This document shows positions 35,206 through 40,602 of a stretch of DNA of 40,602 nucleotides, piece after piece (within the stretch, counting starts at the first letter, position 1; each line of letters opens with the position of its first letter). The stretch covers positions 1 through 40,602 of the forward strand of contig CANJLH010000028.1 in assembly GCA_947475415.1 (NCBI GenBank), in the 5' to 3' direction. The notes beneath the pieces are model-generated. The model was not told the origin of the DNA, did no database searches, and saw only the letters and a list, made by a program, of their open reading frames with translations. The stretch comes from Caulobacteraceae bacterium. GTDB lineage: Bacteria; Pseudomonadota; Alphaproteobacteria; Caulobacterales; Caulobacteraceae. The position numbers were made by a program, and so were the translations under genes.

Positions 35206-37176
35206 TCACAGTCTCGATTTGGCCGCGAACGCCACGGCCTCGGGTGTAATGGCGAATTCCTTGTACAGCCGTTCGGCAGGAGCACTGGCGCCGAAACTCC
35301 TCATGCCCACGAAAATTCCATCAGATCCGATGAAGCGTTCCCAGCCGAAGCCTACGGCGGCTTCCACAGCGACCTTGACTGATGTCTGTCCGATGACGGC
35401 GGCCTGATAGCGGTCGGACTGGCTTGCAAACAGCTCCCAGCACGGGGTGGAGACCACCCTCGTGCCAATGCCTTCGGCCTCCAGCAGGTCGCGGGCGGCG
35501 AGCGCTATGGCCACCTCCGTGCCGGAGGCGAATATCGTGACCTGGGCGGGAGATCCGGCGCCGGCCAATTGATAGGCGCCGTGGGCGCTCAGGTTCTCGC
35601 TCCAGGCTTCAGTGCGCACCGCCGGCGTTTTCTGCCGCGAAAGCGCCATCACGGACGGCGTCCGATCGGCCGTCAGCGCCAGTTTCCAGCATTCCGCGGT
35701 CTCCACCGCGTCAGCCGGGCGGAAAACATTGAGGTTGGGCATGGCCCGCAGGCCGGCCAGATGCTCCACGGGTTGGTGGGTCGGGCCGTCTTCGCCCAGG
35801 CCGATGGAGTCGTGGGTGCCCACATGGATCACCCGCACCCCCATCAGCGCACCCAGGCGGATCGCCGGTCGGCTGTAGTCGGTGAACACCAGGAACGTGC
35901 CGCCGTAGGGGATCACCCCGCCGTGCAGGGCCATGCCGTTCATGGCGGCGGCCATGCCGAATTCGCGCACGCCATAGTTCACGTAACGGCCGGCGTAGTC
36001 GGGGGCGTCGAAGGTCTGGGTATTGCTGACGAAGGTGTTGTTGGAGCCGGTGAGGTCCGCCGATCCGCCAACCATTTCCGGAATGGCGGAGAACAGCGCC
36101 TCGAGCGCCGCCCCCGAGTGCTGGCGTGTGGCGGCCGCGGGCTTCGTGGCCGCGCATTCGGCGATGTGGCGGTCCAGGCGCTCGAATGCGTCGGCGGGCA
36201 GGTCGCCGGCCATGGCCCGTTCGAACACCGCCCGATGCGGGGATGCGGCGAGCTTAGCCTCCCAGGCCAGGCGCGTCCTGCGGCCGCGGCGGCCGGCGGC
36301 GCGCCAGGGGCGCATCACCTCATCCGGCACATGAAAGGGCGCATCGCCCCACCCCATCTTCGCCCGGGTCCTGGCGATCTCATCCTTGCCCAGGGCCGCA
36401 CCGTGGGTCTTGTGGCTGCCCTCCATGGTGGCGGCGCCCCGGCCGATCTTCGTCTTGCAGGCCACCAGGCTCGGCCGGTCCTGTTTCTGGGCCCAGGCGA
36501 GCGCGCGGCGAATCTGGCCCAGGTCGTGGCCGTCGATGGCCTTCACCGCCCAGCCGGCGGCTTTGAAACGGGCGAGTTGGTCGCCAGTTTCGCTCAGCGA
36601 GACCTGGCCGTCGATGGTGACGTCATTGTCGTCCCACAGCACGGTGAGCTTGGCGAGCTTCAGCCGCCCGGCGAGACTGATGGCCTCGTGGCTCACGCCC
36701 TCCATCAGGCAGCCGTCTCCGGCCACCACCCAGGTGCGGTGATCCACCAGGTCCGCGCCGAAGCGGGCCGCCAGATGGCGCTCGGCCATGGCCATGCCCA
36801 CCGCGGTGGCGAGGCCCTGTCCAAGGGGGCCGGTGGTGGTTTCCACGCCAGGGGTATGGAAGGCCTCAGGGTGTCCAGGAGTCTTGGCGTTCCACTGGCG
36901 GAAATCCTCGATCTCCTTGAGCGGCATGGCCTTGAAGCCGGTCAGGTGCAGCAGCGAATAGAGCAGCATCGAGCCGTGGCCCGCGGACAGGACGAACCTG
37001 TCGCGGTCGGCCCAGTCGGGCCGGCCGGCATCGTACTTCAGGACCTTGGTCCACAGCACCGCGGCCACGTCGGCCATGCCCATCGGCATTCCGGGGTGGC
37101 CGGAAGCGGCCTGTTCCACGGCGTCCATCGACAGCACACGGATGGCATCGGCCATGGTTTCAAGTTTGGCGGGCAT
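35206..37176 (-). CDS. tkt: Transketolase
   Basis: A 656-aa thiamine diphosphate enzyme of the pentose phosphate pathway. The N-terminal QAASGHPGMPMGMADVA, HGSMLLYSLLHL, GPLGQGLATAVGMA and the thiamine-binding GDGCLMEGVSHEAISLAG are clear, and the C-terminal half has GGSADLTGSNNT and VIHVGTHDSIGLGEDGPTHQ. ATG 37176 starts at the conserved region; an upstream in-frame start would add 23 Pro-rich residues. The upstream region holds a 10-bp palindrome. It is probably the first gene of the run leading to thiE. Confidence 0.95.
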   Translation of the reverse strand: MPAKLETMADAIRVLSMDAVEQAASGHPGMPMGMADVAAVLWTKVLKYDAGRPDWADRDRFVLSAGHGSMLLYSLLHLTGFKAMPLKEIEDFRQWNAKTPGHPEAFHTPGVETTTGPLGQGLATAVGMAMAERHLAARFGADLVDHRTWVVAGDGCLMEGVSHEAISLAGRLKLAKLTVLWDDNDVTIDGQVSLSETGDQLARFKAAGWAVKAIDGHDLGQIRRALAWAQKQDRPSLVACKTKIGRGAATMEGSHKTHGAALGKDEIARTRAKMGWGDAPFHVPDEVMRPWRAAGRRGRRTRLAWEAKLAASPHRAVFERAMAGDLPADAFERLDRHIAECAATKPAAATRQHSGAALEALFSAIPEMVGGSADLTGSNNTFVSNTQTFDAPDYAGRYVNYGVREFGMAAAMNGMALHGGVIPYGGTFLVFTDYSRPAIRLGALMGVRVIHVGTHDSIGLGEDGPTHQPVEHLAGLRAMPNLNVFRPADAVETAECWKLALTADRTPSVMALSRQKTPAVRTEAWSENLSAHGAYQLAGAGSPAQVTIFASGTEVAIALAARDLLEAEGIGTRVVSTPCWELFASQSDRYQAAVIGQTSVKVAVEAAVGFGWERFIGSDGIFVGMRSFGASAPAERLYKEFAITPEAVAFAAKSRL

Positions 37177-37220
37177 CGGGCGGCCTTGCGCAGAGTATGG
37201 AAGTGGGGGCGCGCGCGGGG

Positions 37221-37230
37221 TTGCATGCAA
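37221..37230. promoter_or_regulatory. Palindrome TTGCATGCAA upstream of tkt
   Basis: A perfect 10-bp palindrome lies 45 bp upstream of the tkt start, between tkt and the divergent zauP. An adjacent inverted repeat, GCGGGCG (37231-37237) with CGCCCGC (37251-37257), could form a hairpin. It is a possible site for a LacI-type sugar-metabolism regulator; not identified. Confidence 0.3.
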
Positions 37231-37341
37231 GCGGGCGAACGTCAAGCAAGCGCCCGCGCTTACCTGTGTTTCTGATCGCTCCGGGACGCCGAAACCCTTC
37301 CGGCGCGGCGTCGGGGCGGTCTATAGAGGGAGGCGTGAGCT

Positions 37342-37638
37342 ATGGAGTGGGCGATGATGCGCGAGCAAGTCGGTGAAAGCGCCGTCGATCTGGCCGCCAG
37401 GCGGCTTGAGCGGGCGGTTGCCGTCCTGGAACAGGTGATGACCAACCGGGCCGTCCAGGCCGGCGCCGCGGCCGGCCATGCTGTGGACCAGGACCGAGCG
37501 CGGCTCGCCGCCGAACTGGATCGCGCTCGGGCGCGCGAACGGGAGTTGGAGGACGCGGGCGCCCAGGCCTCCGCCGCCCTGGGCCGCGCCATCGCTGAAA
37601 TCAAATCCACCCTCAACGGCCAAGCCAGGGAGGCCTGA
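37342..37638 (+). CDS. zauP: ZauP-like coiled-coil protein (DUF4164)
   Basis: A 98-aa acidic coiled-coil protein directly upstream of zapA. In Caulobacter the product of the equivalent gene, ZauP, partners ZapA to focus the cytokinetic Z-ring. Heptad-like helices run from SAVDLAARRLERAVAVLEQ through RLAAELDRARARERELEDAG. ATG 37342 has GAGGGAGG upstream (37326-37333); ATG 37354, with GGAG closer to it, is an alternative and would shorten the protein by four residues. It is 3 bp from zapA. Confidence 0.82.
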   Translation: MEWAMMREQVGESAVDLAARRLERAVAVLEQVMTNRAVQAGAAAGHAVDQDRARLAAELDRARARERELEDAGAQASAALGRAIAEIKSTLNGQAREA

Positions 37639-37641
37639 TCC

Positions 37642-37968
37642 ATGGCTCAGGTGACGATTGAAGTGAACGGCCGGCCCTACCAGGTCGGCTGCGAAGACGG
37701 CCAGGAGCAACATCTGCGCGGCCTGGCGGAGATCTTCGACGCCCAGGTCCGCCAGGTGTCCAAGGACATGGGCCAACTGGGCGACACCCGCCTGCTGCTG
37801 ATGGGCGCGCTGCTGCTGGCCGATGAGGTTTATGAGGCGCGCCAGCGGCTGGCCGCGCAGCAGACCGAGATCACCCGGCTGCAGACCGCCCAGTCCCGCG
37901 TCGAGAACCGCGCGGTGATGGCGCTGGAAAACGCCGCCAAGCGCATCGAAACCCTTGCGGCGCATTGA
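37642..37968 (+). CDS. zapA: Cell division protein ZapA
   Basis: A 108-aa FtsZ-associated protein. The N-terminal VTIEVNGRPYQVGCEDGQEQ and LRGLAEIFDAQVRQV are typical of ZapA, and the C-terminal half is a coiled coil (LAAQQTEITRLQTAQSRVE). It begins 3 bp after zauP. The 6S RNA locus and 5-FCL gene follow, as in many proteobacteria. Confidence 0.93.
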   Translation: MAQVTIEVNGRPYQVGCEDGQEQHLRGLAEIFDAQVRQVSKDMGQLGDTRLLLMGALLLADEVYEARQRLAAQQTEITRLQTAQSRVENRAVMALENAAKRIETLAAH

Positions 37969-38000
37969 GAACCGCCTCGCGGCGCCCTAAGTAGCATCTT

Positions 38001-38166
38001 GGCGGGTCTGCTGCGGCTCACGTCGGAGGCGACATATCCCAGCGACCTTAATTCACTCGAAGGGAGCTGTCCCTGTCCTTGGCCGTGGCCTTGGGCATCA
38101 CGGCGCCCACCTGGCAAGCCAGGTCGAGGGGATTAGACAGTCCTTCACGGCTCTTGTGGCCCCGCC
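38001..38166 (+). ncRNA. ssrS: 6S RNA
   Basis: The 219-bp gap between zapA and the 5-FCL gene is the classical 6S RNA locus. The sequence can form a long rod: GGCGGG (38001-38006) closes with CCCGCC (38161-38166), and the end of the rod is a strong hairpin in which GCCGTG (38082-38087) pairs with CACGGC (38099-38104) with an inner GCC-TTG-GGC. A further stem ACCTGG-CAAG-CCAGGT lies at 38109-38124. TAGCAT (37992-37997) could be the -10 box. 6S RNA binds sigma-70 RNA polymerase. The ends are estimates, and I could not test the covariance model. Confidence 0.68.
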
Positions 38167-38187
38167 ACCCTTCGTCCGGATGTCGGC

Positions 38188-38751
38188 ATGACGGCGAAAG
38201 CATTGCTTCGCTCGAGTTTGCGCGCCCGCCGCAGGTCTCTTGCTGCTGCGGCGCCGGACGCGGCGTCGCGGGCGGCGGTGATCGCGCCCCTGGCGCAATG
38301 GGGCGCCGTTGCGGTCTGCGCGGGCTACAACACTCAGGGATCCGAGTTTGATCCGGGTCCGCTGATGGCGCGGCTGGCGGCCGCGGGCGCCGCCCTGGCG
38401 CTGCCGGCGGGGACCGACCTGGGCGGACCGCTGACGTTCCGGGCCTGGCGGGCGGGAGATCCGCTTGTGGCCGATGTGTTCGGCGTGGCGTCGCCCCGGC
38501 CTGATGCGCCCGCGCTTCACCCGGACCTGGTGATCGTCCCGGTCCTGGGCTTCGACCGGCGCGGCGGGCGCATCGGCCAGGGCGGCGGGACATATGACCG
38601 CACCCTGGCCAACCTGCGCGGTCGCGGTCCTGTCTTCGCCCTCGGCCTCGCCTATGCGGGGCAGGAGGTGGACGAAATCCCGCAAGAAGCGCATGACCAG
38701 CGCCTGGACGCGGTGCTCACCGAGTCCGACTACTTTCAGTTTGGAGACTGA
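38188..38751 (+). CDS. 5-formyltetrahydrofolate cyclo-ligase
   Basis: A 187-aa enzyme (YgfA/5-FCL family) that uses ATP to convert 5-formyltetrahydrofolate to 5,10-methenyltetrahydrofolate. The ATP/folate motif RIGQGGGTYDRTL is clear (Thr where many have Tyr), preceded by DLVIVPVLGFDRRGG. The N-terminal LLRSSLRARRRSL is typical. It lies downstream of the 6S RNA and 7 bp before the YmdB gene. Confidence 0.9.
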   Translation: MTAKALLRSSLRARRRSLAAAAPDAASRAAVIAPLAQWGAVAVCAGYNTQGSEFDPGPLMARLAAAGAALALPAGTDLGGPLTFRAWRAGDPLVADVFGVASPRPDAPALHPDLVIVPVLGFDRRGGRIGQGGGTYDRTLANLRGRGPVFALGLAYAGQEVDEIPQEAHDQRLDAVLTESDYFQFGD

Positions 38752-38758
38752 GGCGCGG

Positions 38759-39604
38759 ATGCGACTGGCGTTCTTTGGCGATGTGGTGGGGCGTTCAGGC
38801 CGCGAGGGCCTGGCCTTGCATCTGCCGGCCTTGCGCCAGCGCCTGAGGCTGGATTTCGTGGCGGTGAACGCCGAGAACGCAGCCGCCGGCTTCGGGATCA
38901 CCGAAAACACCGCCCGCCAGCTGTTTGAAGCCGGCGCCGACTGCCTGACCCTGGGCAACCACGCCTGGGACCAGAAGGAGGCGCTGACCTATATCGGCCG
39001 CGAGCCCAGGCTGATCCGCCCGCTGAACTATCCGGCCCTGACCTATGCGCCGGGCCGCGGCGCCCAGCTGTTCGAGACCGACGCCGGCCGCCGCGTGCTG
39101 GTGATCAACCTGCTCGGCCGGGTCCACATGGAGGCGTTGGACGATCCCTTCTCGGCGGTGGACCGCGAGCTGGAAGCCTGTCCGCTGGGCGCCGCCGCCG
39201 ATGCGGTCATTGTCGATATGCATTGTGAGGCCACCTCGGAAAAGATGGCCATGGGCCACTTCTGCGACGGCCGCGCCAGCCTGGTGGTGGGCACCCACAC
39301 CCACGTGCCCACGGCGGACGGGCAGATCCTCAACGGCGGCACCGCCTACCAGACCGACGCCGGCGCCTGCGCCGACTACGACAGCGTCATCGGCAACCAG
39401 AAGGAAGAGCCGCTGCGCCGCTTCACCACTCGCATCGCCGGCGGCCGCTACAAGCCCGCCGAGGGTCCGGCCACCGTGTGTGGAGTCTTCGTGGAGACCG
39501 ACGACGCTACGGGCTTGGCCCGTCGCATTGAACCGATCCGGGTCGGCGGCCGGCTGGCCCCGGCGATGCCCGTGCTCGAAGGGGCGTTGACGAACGCGGA
39601 GTGA
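38759..39604 (+). CDS. YmdB-family metallophosphoesterase
   Basis: A 281-aa calcineurin-like phosphoesterase of the TIGR00282/YmdB family; Bacillus YmdB hydrolyses 2',3'-cyclic nucleotides. The two-metal ligands are all visible: Asp in FFGDVVGRSGR, Glu/Asn in NAENAAAGFG, Asn/His in LGNHAWDQKE, His in DMHCEATSEK and the HTH pair in GTHTHVPTADG. The start is ATG 38759, 7 bp after the 5-FCL stop. The protein is full-length for the family. It may share the transcript of 5-FCL. Confidence 0.9.
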   Translation: MRLAFFGDVVGRSGREGLALHLPALRQRLRLDFVAVNAENAAAGFGITENTARQLFEAGADCLTLGNHAWDQKEALTYIGREPRLIRPLNYPALTYAPGRGAQLFETDAGRRVLVINLLGRVHMEALDDPFSAVDRELEACPLGAAADAVIVDMHCEATSEKMAMGHFCDGRASLVVGTHTHVPTADGQILNGGTAYQTDAGACADYDSVIGNQKEEPLRRFTTRIAGGRYKPAEGPATVCGVFVETDDATGLARRIEPIRVGGRLAPAMPVLEGALTNAE

Positions 39605-39645
39605 CGGGGTCCCTTTGCAGGCGCAACGCCTGGAGACCGCCGCCG

Positions 39646-39999
39646 ATGCTCGTCAAATTCGCTATTCGCGCCCTGGTGGGCGCCGCGGGCCTGTGGCTCG
39701 CCGCCTATCTGATCCCCGGTGTCGCCTACGACAAGCCGCTCACCCTGCTGATCGCCGCGGTGTTGCTGGGCTTGGTCAACGCCCTGGTCAGGCCGGTGGT
39801 GACCCTGCTGACCCTGCCCTTCACCATCCTGACGCTGGGCCTGTTCCTGCTGGTGGTGAACGCCGCCATGATCGGGCTGGTGGCCTGGCTGCTGAAGGGA
39901 TTCACGGTGGACGGACTTCTGGCCGGCGTGCTGGCCGCCATCGTCACCGGCGCGGTGAGTTGGATGGGACAGGCGCTGACTCGCGATGAGCCGCGCTAG
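39646..39999 (+). CDS. Small membrane protein, YvlD/phage-holin-4 family
   Basis: A 117-aa protein with four hydrophobic helices. The family pattern is clear in GLWLAAYLIPGV, LLGLVNALVRPVVTLLTLPF, TLGLFLLVVNAAM and the C-terminal ILxG-type helix. Despite the family name there is no sign of phage. Function unknown; a membrane-stress role is suggested for some relatives. ATG 39646 has TGGAGA upstream (39631-39636). It converges on groEL, with the groEL terminator between them. Confidence 0.87.
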   Translation: MLVKFAIRALVGAAGLWLAAYLIPGVAYDKPLTLLIAAVLLGLVNALVRPVVTLLTLPFTILTLGLFLLVVNAAMIGLVAWLLKGFTVDGLLAGVLAAIVTGAVSWMGQALTRDEPR

Positions 40000-40008
40000 A
40001 AGCGCCCA

Positions 40009-40040
40009 CGAAAAAGGGCGGAGCCTTGCGGCTCCGCCCT
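40009..40040 (-). terminator. Intrinsic terminator of groEL
   Basis: AGGGCGGAGCC (40015-40025) and its exact complement (40030-40040) form an 11-bp GC-rich stem with a 4-nt loop. On the minus strand it is followed by TTTTT (40015-40011). It lies 27 bp after the groEL stop. On the plus strand there is no T-run. Confidence 0.9.
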
Positions 40041-40066
40041 GAATCATCGGGTCTGGTTGACCGGAC

Positions 40067-40602
40067 TTAGAAGTCCATGTCGCCCATGCCGCCCATGCCG
40101 CCGCCGGGCATGCCGCCGCCGCCGCCCGCGTTCTTCTTGGGCGCTTCGACAATGGCTGCTTCGGTGGTGATCAGCAGGCCCGCCACGGAGGCGGCGTCCT
40201 GCAAGGCGGTGCGAACCACCTTAGCCGGGTCGATCACGCCGGCCTGCACCAGGTCAACGTACTCTTCGGACTGGGCATTGAAGCCGAAGGTGGCGGACTT
40301 GTTCTCCAGCACCTTGGACACAACGATCGAGCCTTCCACGCCGGCGTTCTCGGCGATCTGACGGATCGGGGCCTGCAGGGCGCGGCGCACGATGGCGACG
40401 CCGGCTTCCTGGTCGTCATTGTCGCCCTTGAAGCCGTCCAGAACCTTGGAGGCCTTCAGCAGGGCGACGCCGCCGCCGGGGACGATGCCTTCCTCGATTG
40501 CCGCGCGAGTTGCATGCAGCGCGTCTTCGATGCGGGCTTTCTTTTCCTTCATCTCGGCTTCGCTTGCCGCGCCGACGTTGATCTGTGCGACGCCGCCGGT
40601 AA
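40067..40602 (-). CDS. groEL: Chaperonin GroEL, C-terminal part (runs off the window)
   Basis: The last 178 residues of the 60-kDa chaperonin that refolds proteins with GroES. It starts at the window edge with [21 protein letters not shown]. The hinge and equatorial motifs [47 protein letters not shown] and the Gly-Met-rich tail ending GGMGDMDF are clear. The 5' part and groES lie beyond 40602. The gene has its own terminator. Confidence 0.97.
   Translation of the reverse strand, partial: TGGVAQINVGAASEAEMKEKKARIEDALHATRAAIEEGIVPGGGVALLKASKVLDGFKGDNDDQEAGVAIVRRALQAPIRQIAENAGVEGSIVVSKVLENKSATFGFNAQSEEYVDLVQAGVIDPAKVVRTALQDAASVAGLLITTEAAIVEAPKKNAGGGGGMPGGGMGGMGDMDF

Noticed and set aside
35569..37275. 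568-codon open frame antisense to transketolase
   Set aside because: Shadow of tkt; composition is atypical for a protein and no motif is visible.
39646..39999. Prophage holin
   Set aside because: The family name contains holin, but neighbours are all housekeeping genes and the pattern is that of the YvlD membrane proteins.

Overview
The window is a GC-rich (roughly two-thirds G+C by eye), densely coded chromosomal segment of an alphaproteobacterium, most likely of the order Caulobacterales (Phenylobacterium/Caulobacter-like). The main pointers are an RcdA/DUF1465 homologue, the zauP-zapA pair followed by a 6S RNA locus and 5-formyltetrahydrofolate cyclo-ligase, a class I lysyl-tRNA synthetase, a large TonB-dependent receptor, an lptC-lptA-lptB cluster behind a short RNase D, and a tkt-gap-pgk-fba run. 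Genus is an inference; no rRNA or tRNA gene was seen. I see no phage, insertion sequence, integrase, CRISPR array or toxin-antitoxin pair, so this reads as core chromosome with a few accessory genes.

Layout. 1-413 is non-coding with an unusual tandem palindrome motif. 414-3854 holds a secreted arylsulfatase and the formylglycine-generating enzyme that would activate it. 4056-6632 is a tight rnd-lptC-lptA-lptB run for LPS export. 6642-9676 is a molybdate module: modE diverges from modABC over a 40-bp gap that carries a ModE-like operator. 9645-15084 contains a mannose-1-phosphate guanylyltransferase-like gene coupled to a double-ATPase peptide-type ABC protein, a HAD phosphatase, and two lipoproteins (DUF4349 and PhnD-like). 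15209-19745 has lysyl-tRNA synthetase, a MerR regulator interrupted by an in-frame stop, and a coupled acyl-CoA dehydrogenase/OsmC pair. 19842-24041 has a degenerate hybrid histidine kinase convergent with a TonB receptor. 24210-26554 has a quinone oxidoreductase, DUF1192, rcdA and rpmE. 26678-31054 has an ABC exporter with a downstream sulfotransferase, an inositol monophosphatase and a GFA-family protein. 31067-37176 (minus strand) is tkt-gap-pgk-fba-thiE. 37342-39999 is zauP-zapA-6S RNA-5-FCL-YmdB-YvlD. The window ends inside groEL, whose terminator is clear.

How the genes work together. Several neighbour pairs make functional sense: sulfatase with its maturation enzyme; LptC/A/B as bridge and motor of LPS transport; ModE controlling its own transporter; ZauP with ZapA at the Z-ring; and thiE at the end of an operon-like run whose first gene, transketolase, needs thiamine diphosphate.

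Most worth a second look: (1) the hybrid kinase at 19842-21398, which has Arg at the phosphoacceptor His position and Cys at the ATP-binding Asp position but an intact receiver domain; (2) two copies of a stem-loop element at about 21.4 and 26.2 kb, colinear when one is reverse-complemented, each placed just after a stop codon; (3) the MerR gene with a TAA codon behind a LiuR-like operator; (4) the candidate ModE operator and leaderless modA start; (5) the tandem palindromes at 161-200. I did not find a convincing wholly new multi-gene system.
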